A DNA stretch of 64,000 nucleotides, taken from positions 6,279,501 to 6,343,500 of the forward strand of contig NC_065414.1 in the NCBI RefSeq assembly GCF_024362695.1. Direction: 5' to 3'. Positions 49,726 to 61,195 of this stretch are shown here, piece by piece (position 1 is the stretch's first letter; every line of letters begins with the position of its first letter). The translations under genes and the position numbers were made by a program. The notes under the pieces were generated by a model. The model saw nothing but the letters and a program-made list of their open reading frames with translations. It had not been told where the DNA came from and ran no database searches. This stretch comes from Pectinophora gossypiella (lineage: Eukaryota > Arthropoda > Insecta > Lepidoptera > Gelechiidae).

Positions 49726-51130
49726 TGTCACGTTCTTATCACGCGAATCAAATAGGTTGTACTTACTAGGGTAAATAAAACGGTATATAGAAATAAAACC
49801 AAGTTTATTGACATTAAATCCCTAGCAAGTACATAGATCGGATCTCTGGGTCGCAGGTAATTTGATACTGGCTGAGCACCCTTGGTGCAGTAGGAAAACT
49901 ACCACTTCCCTGTAACTCTTCCCACGACGACACGGGGTACACCGGCGCGCGCAGCAGGGCAGCAGAAACGGTGGGGTAAGTACAGGACCGAAAGTGGATC
50001 CAGCGGGTTGTAGAACCCGAAAGGTGAAGCGGTAGAGGTAAGTACAGGACCGGTAGTGGGTCCTGCGGTTGTAGAACTCGAAGGGTGAAACGGTGCAGGT
50101 AAGTACAGGACCGGTAGTGGGTCCTGCGGTTGCTGAACTCGAAGGGTGAACCCTGGAACCCGGAATTAGTCATTTCAAGAATTGTCCGAATTCCCAGTCT
50201 GACTGCCACATGCCGATTCCTTAGCTTGATTGAAGATGGGAAGTGGATAGCAAGCAAGTTTAGCAATCTAAGATGTGGCTGTCAGCAAATTACACACAAT
50301 AAAGGTGAATTTAGCAAAATAAATTTAGAAAAAGAACAAAGAACAAGATAAATTTATGGTAGGTAGTTGTTTTAAAAAACTATCTAAAAAAATAGTAAAA
50401 TTGAATATTTTAAGCTGAATAATTTTAATAGCAACGATATTAAACGTATTTTGTACATTAATATTGTTCCATTTAAGAATTATTTAAACAAGGAAAGTAC
50501 TTAGGTACAAAGATAACTTTAAGTTGGTTAAGTAGAATTAATTTAGAAAAATTGACAATTTAAATGTTGTTGTGAACATAAAAGATTGCTAATTATGATA
50601 TAAAATAAGCACTAAAGCGTGAAAATACATTTACACGATGATTATGAAAAATGACAGTCATGCAATGAACAAAGAAAGCATGTACTAGTCTACGTTAATA
50701 TTTAAACTAATAAAAATAGTAATTGCTACACTTACCCAATTAATGGGGATAACACAACACTATAAATTATTATATCGTAGACAAAATTAGTAAAAAAACG
50801 TATTTAAAAAATATACGAGTAATCGAGGTGTTCTCGCTACAAAGGCAGAAGGATTGTGTCGAACATCCGACCGGAAGAGTAACGGCTCGGCTGTGGAATG
50901 TAGGTACGGCTACCTACGCAATGTGATAATTATTAAAGTCGTACAATATTAACGGAATTATTTTGTAAATAGATATGTTTTGTTAAATTAATTAGTATAT
51001 GTTTATTTATGTAATAATATTTTAGTTTTAAGCAGTAGTTTTTAAGTGTTTTCAATGATAACTTTTTGATAGTTCCTAACAGAAAAACAAGAGCAATTAC
51101 ACTCAGTAGTAAAACGCGGCAGGCGTTACA
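49726..51130 (-). repeat. 3' LTR of the gypsy-type element
   Basis: 1405 bp. Near its end it has an AATAAA on the - strand (tttatt at 49804) for 3' processing. It contains a tandem array of about 61-bp units (49976-50155, three units beginning gtaagtacaggaccg). The array leaves a 150-codon open frame (50266-49814) in both LTRs that I take to be fortuitous. A TGT...ACA terminal pair is present. Confidence 0.95.
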
Positions 51131-51132
51131 TA

Positions 51133-51144
51133 CCCCCCTTTTTT
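51133..51144 (-). other. Polypurine tract
   Basis: On the - strand AAAAAAGGGGGG, two bases from the 3' LTR boundary at 51130. This is the standard plus-strand priming site of LTR retroelements. Confidence 0.85.
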
Positions 51145-51942
51145 GGGTAGGATTTTCGCTAAGAAAATCCGCTGACCAAAATGTAACCTAGTCTGTCCTT
51201 CTTACTATTGACCATTCTAAAAATTACGTGGTACACATTCATTTCAACCCTTCCATTCACCCCCCTACTTTCTTCCATCCCTTTCACACACAAACAGTTA
51301 TCTTATTTAGTTTTAAGTGACTGCGTCCTTTCCAAAAAGAGTACTAGACTTTTAACCGCAGCTTAGTACTCACACGTAATCAATAGGAGATTTAAGGTAA
51401 CCGTTTTTTTTTTCTTTTTATAGTATAATTTTCTTATCTTCGGGGTAGGGCCGAAGATAAAATAATTAGAATGTCCTAGGGGTAGGGCCTGGAGATTCAA
51501 TATTTTTTTTTGTAAAAAAGAAAAATTAGAAATACTATATATAAGTAAATATATTTAAGACGGTAGGTAGTTTTAGTAAGTAAGACATTGTTTTAGGCTA
51601 GTTTTGGATTTTTTAGTATGAGTTTTGGTAGTTTTAGTAAGTGTAGTTTTTGTTTTTTGTTTTTTTTTTTTTATAAAGTAGTATTTAAGGTATTTTTAGA
51701 GAATATTAGAAGATATTAGAAGACGCATGCCATGCTCAAGATTTAAGTTTTTGGCAGGCCTAAGGCGTTAGATGGTATTACACATCAATCTCTTGACTGA
51801 CTCTTACAGTCTGCTCGAGAATTAGTAAGCAGCTGGGGGATTCTATGTTTTTCTCTCACTTCCATCCCAGCAAGGAAGTTTTGTAAATATGGAAAGTTTT
51901 ATTTTAGTTAGGTATTTTTTTGTTTATTAAGTTTAGATATAA
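51145..51942 (-). other. Untranslated stretch between integrase frame and polypurine tract
   Basis: About 800 bp, AT-rich with T runs, no open frame of note. In a longer element this is where an additional frame could sit; nothing recognisable remains. Confidence 0.5.
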
Positions 51943-53629
51943 TCATTTAGAATAGTTTGTAAGTTTAATATCCTTGACATGCCATGTACCCAAACTTACT
52001 CCTCGTTCGTCCTCTAAATCATAGACCAACGGAGATCTTTTAGCAACAACTTTGCATTTTATGAATTTAGGTGCTAGTTTTTTGGAAAATCTATTGTCCT
52101 TGTCGCTCTGGTAATAGGTGCGTTTCCATACGGTGTCTCCCACATTGAATTCTACGTTTTTACGACGTAAATTATAGTAGCCACTATTTCTTGAGTGTGC
52201 TTTTATTAGAGAGGCTTGCACTTTTTCAAATATTTTACGAAGCGCACCTATGTTTTCGGCATACTCGTCTCTGGGGCTGAAAATCAAATCTTCCGCAACG
52301 ACTGTGTCCAAGTAATGAGACCCGCAAGTGACGAGTTCTCGCCCGTATACCAGAAATGCAGGTGTGAATCTGGTAACTTCATTCACAGAACTATTTAGGG
52401 CAAATTGTATTTTTGCAATATTTAGGTCCCAATATCGATGGTCGTTTTCAATAAAGCTTGATACGGCAACCATAATCGTTTTATTGTACCGCTCGACAGA
52501 ATTAACTTGAGCAGTATACTTAGGGCAGTACTGAACGTTTGGTATCTTGTAATTAGTAAACAGTTGTTTCAAAGTATTGCTAACAAACTGTTTACCATTA
52601 TCCATAAGGACAGTACTTGGAACTCCGTGAACCAGAAAGACCTGCTCCTCGAGAATCCGTGTTATAATATCAGCAGTAGCACGACGTATGGGGAAAATGA
52701 GTGTATATTTAGAGAAGCAGCACGTTACCACAAACAAGTAAGAGTTTTGACGTCTTGTTGGGGGTAGGGGTCCAACGAGATCCATGCTGATCATCTGAAA
52801 AGGTCTGGAACAATCTTTGGGTCGACCCATGACACCAAGGGTTGCGTGATTTGCATGTTTGTGAGAATTGCATGTATCGCACATGTTAACGAAGTTGGTG
52901 ACGTCGCGGTGCATATTTGGCCAGAAATAGTTTAACGAGAGACGTTTGTTAGTCTTGAAGATACCGAAATGTCCAGATGTGGGTTCGCTATGATTTTTTT
53001 TAATGATGTCCTTACGCTGTTCCAGAGGAATAACCTCCTTCCACTCGAATTCTCCAGTCAAAGGGTTTAAACTCTTGACAAATCGAAACAGCTTGTTATC
53101 AGTTACTCTGTAATTTAGATAAGAAGATGGTGTATTTATGCAACCGTTGAAGATATTTAAGTACCAACTGTCCGATGTGGCAGGAACAAGATCGTTGGAG
53201 CTGGAAGGATCCGTTGTTACCGCCGAAATGGGTACAGCACGGGAAAGAAAATCTGGAACGACATTGTCCTTGCCACGTCGATGCTTTATTTCAAAATTAT
53301 AGGCCGATAAACGTACGCCCCAGCGAGCTAGTCTACCGGTAGGGTTATTTAGATTTAAAAACCATTTTAGGGCGGAATGGTCTGTGAAAACAGTAAACTT
53401 CATTCCGTTTTCCAGATAGCATCGCCAATGTTCTATGGCTATCAAGACAGCGAGCGCTTCTCTTTCAGTCGCGCTATAGTTGCGCTCCTGGTTAGATAAG
53501 GATTTGCTCATATAAGCTATGACTTTCTCCTCACCATCTTGTCTCTGAGTCAAGACAGCACCAATGCCGAAGTCGCTTGCGTCAGTATGGACCTCGAATG
53601 GCTTGGAGTAGTCAGGGCAGGTAAGTATA
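51943..53629 (-). CDS. gypsy-type pol remnant: RNase H and integrase
   Basis: The longest frame starts at Met 53553 (536 codons), but the sense reading continues upstream to the primer site with the RNase H start YSKPFEVHTDASDFGIG. Numbered from that Met: RNase H about 1-105, with the FTDHSALKW block; zinc-binding HHCC at His188, His195, Cys225, Cys228; integrase core Asp258, Asp318, Glu354, an exact D,D-35-E spacing; then a GPY/F-like C-terminal module (KLAPKFIKCKVVAKRSPLVY). The frame is intact but starts mid-domain because gag, protease and reverse transcriptase have been lost. It has no natural start, so expression as a functional pol is unlikely. Confidence 0.95.
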
Positions 53630-53647
53630 GCCCCACGTTGGGCGCCA
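53630..53647 (-). other. Primer binding site, tRNA-Lys type
   Basis: The + strand gccccacgttgggcgcca equals the 3' end of insect tRNA-Lys(CTT) with its CCA tail, so the - strand is complementary to that tRNA over 18 nt. One base separates it from the 5' LTR. Confidence 0.85.
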
Positions 53648-53648
53648 T

Positions 53649-55053
53649 TGTCACGTTCTTATCACGCGAATCAAATAGGTTGTACTTACTAGGGTAAATA
53701 AAACGGTATATAGAAATAAAACCAAGTTTATTGACATTAAATCCCTAGCAAGTACATAGATCGGATCTCTGGGTCGCAGGTAATTTGATACTGGCTGAGC
53801 ACCCTTGGTGCAGTAGGAAAACTACCACTTCCCTGTAACTCTTCCCACGACGACACGGGGTACACCGGCGCGCGCAGCAGGGCAGCAGAAACGGTGGGGT
53901 AAGTACAGGACCGAAAGTGGATCCAGCGGGTTGTAGAACCCGAAAGGTGAAGCGGTAGAGGTAAGTACAGGACCGGTAGTGGGTCCTGCGGTTGTAGAAC
54001 TCGAAGGGTGAAACGGTGCAGGTAAGTACAGGACCGGTAGTGGGTCCTGCGGTTGCTGAACTCGAAGGGTGAACCCTGGAACCCGGAATTAGTCATTTCA
54101 AGAATTGTCCGAATTCCCAGTCTGACTGCCACATGCCGATTCCTTAGCTTGATTGAAGATGGGAAGTGGATAGCAAGCAAGTTTAGCAATCTAAGATGTG
54201 GCTGTCAGCAAATTACACACAATAAAGGTGAATTTAGCAAAATAAATTTAGAAAAAGAACAAAGAACAAGATAAATTTATGGTAGGTAGTTGTTTTAAAA
54301 AACTATCTAAAAAAATAGTAAAATTGAATATTTTAAGCTGAATAATTTTAATAGCAACGATATTAAACGTATTTTGTACATTAATATTGTTCCATTTAAG
54401 AATTATTTAAACAAGGAAAGTACTTAGGTACAAAGATAACTTTAAGTTGGTTAAGTAGAATTAATTTAGAAAAATTGACAATTTAAATGTTGTTGTGAAC
54501 ATAAAAGATTGCTAATTATGATATAAAATAAGCACTAAAGCGTGAAAATACATTTACACGATGATTATGAAAAATGACAGTCATGCAATGAACAAAGAAA
54601 GCATGTACTAGTCTACGTTAATATTTAAACTAATAAAAATAGTAATTGCTACACTTACCCAATTAATGGGGATAACACAACACTATAAATTATTATATCG
54701 TAGACAAAATTAGTAAAAAAACGTATTTAAAAAATATACGAGTAATCGAGGTGTTCTCGCTACAAAGGCAGAAGGATTGTGTCGAACATCCGACCGGAAG
54801 AGTAACGGCTCGGCTGTGGAATGTAGGTACGGCTACCTACGCAATGTGATAATTATTAAAGTCGTACAATATTAACGGAATTATTTTGTAAATAGATATG
54901 TTTTGTTAAATTAATTAGTATATGTTTATTTATGTAATAATATTTTAGTTTTAAGCAGTAGTTTTTAAGTGTTTTCAATGATAACTTTTTGATAGTTCCT
55001 AACAGAAAAACAAGAGCAATTACACTCAGTAGTAAAACGCGGCAGGCGTTACA
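53649..55053 (-). repeat. 5' LTR of the gypsy-type element
   Basis: Offset from the other LTR by exactly 3923 bp along its whole length, with the same 61-bp repeats at 53899-54078. I noticed no base difference between the two. Confidence 0.95.
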
Positions 55054-55057
55054 CCCT

Positions 55058-55902
55058 GCTGCTCTTCATACACACGATTCGTGGAATGAGCTTACTCCGA
55101 GGTTTGATATAAGGTTCTTCTTATAAGGAGTGATAAAGGCTCTTCAAGGTCAGCAACATATATGTAATACCCCGGTTGCTGCAAATGCCAGGTGGCTGCC
55201 TACCTGTTTGCCGTCCAAGTCGAGTGACAAAAAACCCAAAAAAAAGAAGAAAAAAATAATGAGAAGGCGTATATTAAAATAGTTCTTATTCCAACGAAAT
55301 AACCAAAAAACTTGTTAGATAAAACTGCTACAAATAACATGACTATTCCAGCATCACAAATTGCTTTTACCTCAGTTCTCTGGATAACGTTGAAATTATA
55401 ATTTCAATGGCGCAACTTCTATAGTATGATCTAATCTAAAATGAAATTGCAGTTGTTTAGGACTTGGAATTGCACTACGCTAGTATTTGGTATTTTATCA
55501 AATATTAGCAACAGTCACTGCAAACTCATAGGAACAATACTTGTAAAATGCTTGCGTGATCCTAACAACTCGATTACTATAACCATAGAGGCGGCCAATC
55601 AGCTCGCGACAAGAAACACTTCAGGACGCCGATATTTTCTACGGCAAGTCTACTCTACAATAAGTCACGTCAAAAATCAGTTCCTCATGTCCTTGACTCC
55701 TTCCATTTCCATGATGTGTATATGAGGACTACACTTCTAGTGGATATTCCAGAGCGTCTGTCAGTTCATGACTTCATAATTTGAAGTGAAATGAACATGA
55801 TTTATCTATCTGCACCTGCTATAATTATGATATTTGTGTGTAGTGCTCGTATATATTATATCGCCGCTGAAAAGGCAAAATTATGTAAGCGCCAAAATGC
55901 AT
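55058..55902. other. Intergenic, no assigned element
   Basis: Includes a 94-codon open frame at 55441-55725 without recognisable motif or splice context. Nothing else assigned. Confidence 0.4.
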
Positions 55903-56092
55903 ACATACATACATACATAAACTCACGCCCGTAATCTCTAATGGGGTGGGCAGAGCCACAAGTAATCAAAGACAACTTGCAGCCACTGTGTCCTCTAACA
56001 TGATGGGCTAATGTTATGGGCGATAGGCCTTATCACCATAAGGTTCATCATATCCAGCTTACGACATCGTATCAACAGTGGCCGCCAAAATG
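55903..56092 (+). repeat. Repeat family L with its second half inverted
   Basis: 55903-55987 follows the order of 5404-5495. 55988-56086 is the reverse complement of the part at 5495-5590 (taaggttcatcatatccag, taatgttatgggcgatagg). The inverted segment is bounded by gccactgt on the left and acagtggc on the right. Confidence 0.8.
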
Positions 56093-56356
56093 CAATTTCA
56101 AGAAAAAGCCGTTTAAAGTATTTTAATCGTTTTTTATCATTACTTTTTACCCAATTATCCAATTTAGATGACGTCAACGTAAGTTTACATTGTTTTTTCA
56201 ATTTCTATGTCTAGCAATAGATATCATAAGATGGACTACTATTTTAGAATATTTTGGCGCTTATGTAATTTTGCCTTTCCAGTGACGATATTATTTTAAT
56301 TATACGTATTTTGGTAATTATGTATTCAACATGTATGAGTGAAAGTCAGATTCTCC

Positions 56357-56455
56357 GTGGTGTTGGGCTCATGATCCGTAGGTCCGGGTTCGATTCCCGA
56401 CGGGAACATAGTCGAAATCACTTTCTGGGGCTCTCCTTTATTTGGTAAGGATGCA
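56357..56455 (+). mobile_element. SINE family A, head only
   Basis: gttgggctcatgatccgtag, gtccgggttcgattcccgac and aaatcactttctggggctct. The copy ends about 100 bp in. Confidence 0.7.
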
Positions 56456-56789
56456 GACTTCTATCCCCTGATTCCTGTTTCGTTTTTGTTAATATGTGTA
56501 AGTACAACAAGTAATAGAGTATAATAAAACGAAAGGAAAATGTTATTGGCTTATTTCTTTCGAATTTACTGGATTGGACTTAAATATAGTTTACGGTCAA
56601 AAGATTTGCGACGTGTGATGCGAATCCTACCCTTTGCGCTTCGAACCACTCTTCGGCTTAACTCTAAGCTTTGATGGAGGGTCAAAAAGGGAATATATTT
56701 TTAGTTTTTAGGATTGCGAGGTTTCTAAAGCTATTACTGGATTAACCGTACGTACCTATATCATCATCTTCCTAGCGCTATCCCTTTTC

Positions 56790-56990
56790 TCACGGGGTCT
56801 GCTTAACTAATTTGAAGATTTTATAGATTCAGTTTTTATAGAAGCGACTGCCTGTCTGACCATCAAACCCGCGAATGGTAAACCAGCCCAATACAAGTTA
56901 GATTACGTACCTCCGAAATGCATTTCTCGGGAATGTGGGTTTCCTCGCGATGTTTTCCTTCATCGCTGAACACGTGATAATCTAAATATA
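56790..56990 (+). repeat. Repeat family G
   Basis: agaagcgactgcctgtctga, aatgcatttctcgggaatgt and atgttttccttcatcgctga. Confidence 0.65.
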
Positions 56991-57727
56991 TAAAAGGAGA
57001 AACTGACTGACTGACATATCAACGCACAGCTTTAACGGCTAAACGTAGGCACTTGAAATTTGCAAGGGACGTAGCTTAAGTACCGTAGAGGTGCACTAAG
57101 AAAGGAATTCCCGAAATTCCCACGGGAACGGGAATTAGCGGGAAAATCTTTTTGTATGAAAAATCTAAACCACTTAAGTTAGACGCTTGAAATTTGGCAT
57201 GCAGGTACCTTAGTAAACTTAAAGCTTAGTTGCAACAGGATATTGCAAAATTCCTACGGGAACGGGAGTTAGCAGGAAAAAACATTTGTATGAAAAAATC
57301 TAAACCCCTGTAAGATACGAGTAGATGTTTTCAATCTAGCATGCATGCATACCTTAGTAAATATAAAGTTTATATTGCAACAGGTGCAACAGGATATTGC
57401 AAAATTCCTACGGGAACGGGAGTTAGCAGGAAAAAAACATTTGTATGAAAAAATCTAAACCCCGTAAGATACGAGTAGGTAGATGTTTTCAATCTAGCAT
57501 GCATGCATACCTTAGTAAATAATAATTATAAAGTTAATATTTACTAAGGTATGCATGCATATAAAGTGTACAGCCATAACTGTATTTTGAAAAATGGGAG
57601 TTAGCGGGAAAAAGATGTTGTATCAAAAAAAACTAAACTGCATAAGAAAGATCCTTGACATTTGACATGCACTCCCACATACACAAAGATCTCCATTTTA
57701 TAACACGCCACGCGCAAAAGCTAGTAA
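56985..57727 (+). mobile_element. Helitron-like non-autonomous repeat, long rearranged copy
   Basis: Starts like 1475-1698 (tatataaaaggagaaactga, cgtagaggtgcactaagaaa). It then carries two to three diverged internal repeats built on atgcatgcataccttagtaa and ttgtatgaaaaaatctaaac, and ends cacgccacgcgcaaaagcta plus gta. Part of the terminal hairpin has been lost. Confidence 0.6.
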
Positions 57728-58079
57728 AATACATAAATCATTATCAAAATCAGATTATTTTCAAATCTAGGAGGATACGTAGTTAATCATAATCGTAAAA
57801 GTGTTTGCAAGTTTTCTGGCTATAGGTACCACTATGGTGGTACAGTCATGAGCTAAATCATGTACTTACCCATTTTAGAACCCAGTCGCACAAGCATCTT
57901 TTAGTGAGACTTACAGATCAATTTGTCAAAAAAGTTATAATTTATGCTCCTACTAAGTTATTTATACTAAGGAGAGTTACTACCATCACCATCTTTTATT
58001 AGTCATCCACAGCGATATCAAATTAATTTTAGTACCTCTCTGTTAGTATGGAGAACCTACTGTTGCCGAATTATCTATA

Positions 58080-58420
58080 GTTAGACTATCGATTATTGAC
58101 CTTCAAAAGCATCTATACTATCAATATTCTTATCGATGTGTATCTATAGTATCGACCGTTAATAGTCGGAAGAATACTATCAATAGTATCGACAGTCCTT
58201 GCAAAAGTCAGAAGAATACTATCGATAGTATCGACAGTCCTTGCAAAAGTCAGAAGCAATACTATCGATAGAATCGACAATCCTTGCAATAGTCAGAAGA
58301 ATACTATCAATAATATCGATAGTATTGCTATGTAACATTAGTTGATCTAAATGAGTTATCGATGCTATTGGTTTTTTTAAACTATAAATAGTCGATCGAT
58401 AGAATTTCGATAGTATGTAT
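58080..58420. repeat. Minisatellite of 42-43-bp units rich in TATCGATA
   Basis: At least three units between 58171 and 58321 (agaatactatc, atagtatcgacagtccttgc, aaaagtcag). Exact TATCGATA occurs at 58220, 58263 and 58314, with several one-off versions nearby (58085, 58130, 58356, 58393). Confidence 0.8.
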
Positions 58421-59034
58421 GCAAGCGACCTAGTTTGTCATTTCTAAGCTTAGAAGACTGTTTCAGAAGCCACAACATTTTTATTATTTTGATAATGGAA
58501 TCATCGTTTTAACGTACTTATCGCAAAGACACTAAGATCCAAATATTATTAATAAAAGTGCTAATAAACATAATGGTGCCATCATTTTGTGGACATTGGC
58601 TTCAAAACACGCCGTGGTTCGAGGAATACATTATTACTAGATGGTGCTAAGTGCTCTCGCTGCTAAAGATTTGACGTTTTCGTATATTGTTTGTTTCGCA
58701 TCATAGATTAGTAATAATGAAAAAAAAAATAGCATATTGTTGGTTTATTTTTAATAAACATCAAAAAAAAATTAAATATCAAAAAATAAAATTACATATT
58801 ATCTCTCTCTCTCTCTCTCCCTTGCATTATTCCCACATGGTGGTGGGGTCTGCTTTTCGAGTATTTTCCTTCCACTTCGCTCTGTTAGTTCGTCTGCGGA
58901 ACAAAGATCTTTTTTTGATCTGTTAAAATTTTATTTATTTATCTATTTATTTATAATTTATTTATAATAACTCTTTATTTTTCAGTTATCAAAAAATAAA
59001 AGTATAACATTATATTATTATGTATTAAGTAACA
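58421..59034. other. Intergenic, no assigned element
   Basis: AT-rich with a (tc)n run at 58802-58818. The segment 58567-58630 (aatggtgccatcattttgtg, gacattggcttcaaaaca) recurs at 59460-59520. Confidence 0.4.
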
Positions 59035-59360
59035 GCCTCCGTGGTCTAGTGGTTAGAGCGTTAGGCTCACGATCTGGAGGTCCGGGTTCGATTCCCGATG
59101 GGGACATTGTCGAAATCACTTTGTGAGACTGTCCTTTGTTTGGTAAGGACTTTTCAGGCTTGAATCACCTGATTGTCCGAAAAAGTAAGATGATTCCGTG
59201 CTTCGGAGGGCACGTTAAGCCGTTGGTCCCGGCTATTAGCCGTAAAAAACACCTCCACCAACCCGCAGTGGAGCAGCGTGGTGGAGTATGCTCCATACCC
59301 CCTCCGGTTGATTGAGGGGAGGCCTGTGCCCAGCAGTGGGACGTATATAGGCAGTTTATG
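59035..59360 (+). mobile_element. SINE family A, best full-length copy
   Basis: Head gcctccgtggtctagtggtt; A box TGGTCTAGTGG (59042-59052) and B box GGTTCGATTCC (59085-59095) both fit Pol III consensus at tRNA spacing. Body with agtaagatgattccgtgctt and ttaagccgttggtcccggct. Tail ggaggcctgtgcccagcagt, gggacgtatataggc, then ttatgattt repeats. This is the reference for all other family A copies. Confidence 0.92.
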
Positions 59361-59605
59361 ATTTATGATTATTATGTATAATTTCTTTTTCTTAGTCGAT
59401 AGCGATACGTTTTTGCCAAAGTGGTCTTGGTCGTCATGTAACGTAACACTAATAAACCTAATGGTGCCATCATTTGTGGACATTGGCTTCAAAACAGGCC
59501 GTGACTCGAGGGATATATTATAATATATTATATCATGCGGCAGTTCCGAGCAAATCTCAAAACGCCCACTTAGGTGTTTCCATTTAAAATCATGTGCATT
59601 TAGAA

Positions 59606-60028
59606 CAGCCTCTGTGGTATAGTAGTTAGAGCGTTAGCTTCACGGTCTGAAGGTCCGGGTTCGATTTCTGATGGGTATACAGGGTGTTAGTGACATCGTA
59701 ACGAAAACTTTGAGGGATGATTCAGGCCATGATTCTGAGTTGATATCAAGTGGAATTTTCCGTCGCAAAATTCATGTTTTTTTTTTTAGTTTTTTAAAAT
59801 TATTTTCAATTCTATAGTCGAAATCACTTTGTGAGACTGTCCTTTGTTTGGTTCGGACTTTTCAGGCTTGAATTACATAATTGTTTGAAAAAGTAAGAAG
59901 ATTTCTTGTTCCCGAGGGCACGCAATGCCGTTGGTCCCGCCCGGCCATTAAATACCTCCATCAATACGCATCAGTACGCTCCAGTCCCCTCCCGTTGATT
60001 GAGAGGAGGCCTGTACCTAGCAGTGGAA
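59606..60028 (+). mobile_element. SINE family A interrupted by a MITE
   Basis: The head (gcctctgtggtatagtagtt, ggtccgggttcgatttctga) runs to 59675, is broken by family M sequence at 59676-59816, and resumes gtcgaaatcactttgtgaga. The tail ends ggaggcctgtacctagcagt. Confidence 0.82.
59676..59816. mobile_element. Half MITE of family M inside a SINE
   Basis: Intact left end tacagggtgttagtgacatc and arm ttgatatcaagtggaatttt, then the palindrome centre (aaaattattttcaattctat) and no right arm. The SINE flanks are in register on both sides. Confidence 0.8.
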
Positions 60029-60045
60029 TTCGATCCTGCTGTGAC

Positions 60046-60312
60046 TTACATAGCTCGGAGAATTGCCAAACTGAAGTGGCAGTGGGAAGGACATAGCGAG
60101 GAGAACCGATGGCCGCTGGGACGGAAAGGTTCTCGAATGGCGACCACGTGTCGGCCGACGCTCAGTGGATAGGCCCGCTACAAGGTGGGCCGACGATCTG
60201 GTGAAGGTCGCGGGAAACCGCTGGATGCGGGCAGCGCAGGACCGATCGTCGTGGAGATCCTTGGGGGAGGCCTATGCCCAGCAGTGGGCGTCGTACGGCT
60301 GATAATGATGAT
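60046..60312 (+). pseudogene. LINE 3' end (RTE-like C-terminus), copy 2
   Basis: Same as 4441-4670 but includes the ggatgcgggcagcgcaggac block. The reading WTDDLVKVAG-type has substitutions, and a 2-bp loss near 60090 breaks the frame. Terminus cccagcagtgggcgtcgtac and (tga)n. Confidence 0.75.
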
Positions 60313-60958
60313 GAATTTGACTTTCATCGTAGTATCACAGGTTCAAATTCCGGCTTGCGCTCTAAACCACTGAATTATGAGTTTGAATTCATGTTTTCTT
60401 CACAGATATACTCAAAACTCAATTAGCGTTTAAGTATCCGTATGTAACTCAAAAAGTTCGTATATCATATGTGCGAAAAACATTCAAGTCAATATAATAA
60501 TTATTTTACAAATATTCTGTAAGTAGTTTTATTTTCGCCGTGTAGCAAGCCTAGTAAGGTACCAGCAAATGCACTCAGAGCAATACAATGAAAATGTATC
60601 CCTTTGTGTCGATAGAAATACAAATAATGTACACAATAGTTCTTGGATTTGTTAGCAATAGCTGTCGTGGCAGACCTGGTCACATTGAAATAACAATTTT
60701 CATCGAATAGAATCGATACGATCAGCACATCGAGAACTTTTATATCGAATGGACTTTTAAGAAAATCGAATGAGAAGTTGCGCGTTTACTATAAAAGTTA
60801 AAACTGATTTATTTTTATTTTGATTGGTCGACGCTTTTATGCTTTTGTACAGGACGTTTTAAGGAACAGAATTATATACGTACATACAGATAAATAAGAT
60901 CACGCCTATTTCCTGTTTGGGGTAGGCAAAGATGGAACACATGGGCACCAACCAGTTA
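60313..60958. other. Intergenic, no assigned element
   Basis: No repeats shared with the window apart from a short cacgcctatttcctg at 60903. Confidence 0.4.
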
Positions 60959-61195
60959 CGAGCTCATTTTGTATCCTTATGCGGATATTTTGTATGATGT
61001 ATTTTATTTCAATACTTGTTTTGTATGTGTGTATAGTCTATTATTTAATATTATAGTTTCCTTAGATTATGGTTAAGTATATTTTTAGTAAATAATATAT
61101 GTATTTTATTATATTGAGTATTTATTATATTAACTTTAGTTTTACTTTAAGGTATTTATTTCTTGTTGCACCATGACGCATCCAAGTTGTTTCTA
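60959..61195 (+). mobile_element. LINE 3' UTR fragment, opposite orientation to 3205-3760
   Basis: agctcattttgtatccttat, ttccttagattatggttaag, tttactttaaggtatttatt and ttgttgcaccatga mirror 3360-3640 in reverse. Confidence 0.75.

Larger units (their letters stand above)
49726..55053 (-). mobile_element. Ty3/gypsy-type LTR retrotransposon, internally deleted
   Basis: Two same-orientation 1405-bp LTRs (49726-51130 and 53649-55053) look identical by eye, beginning TGTCACG and ending GTTACA on the + strand. The element reads on the - strand. It is flanked by the 4-bp direct repeat CCCT (49722-49725 and 55054-55057), as expected for integrase-mediated insertion. Inside (2518 bp) are a primer binding site, an RNase H-integrase frame and a polypurine tract. 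gag, protease and most of the reverse transcriptase are absent, and no envelope-like frame is seen. It cannot be autonomous. Identical LTRs imply recent insertion or gene conversion. Confidence 0.95.

Noticed and set aside
49814..50266. 150-codon frame in each LTR as an accessory gene
   Set aside because: It arises from the 61-bp tandem repeats, has no motif and is duplicated only because the LTRs are identical.
58171..58321. CRISPR-like array
   Set aside because: Units are contiguous diverged 42-43-bp tandem repeats with no distinct spacers, in a eukaryotic genome.
59035..59110. tRNA gene at the SINE A head
   Set aside because: Box A and B fit, but the same head recurs in about ten dispersed copies with a SINE body and LINE-like tail.
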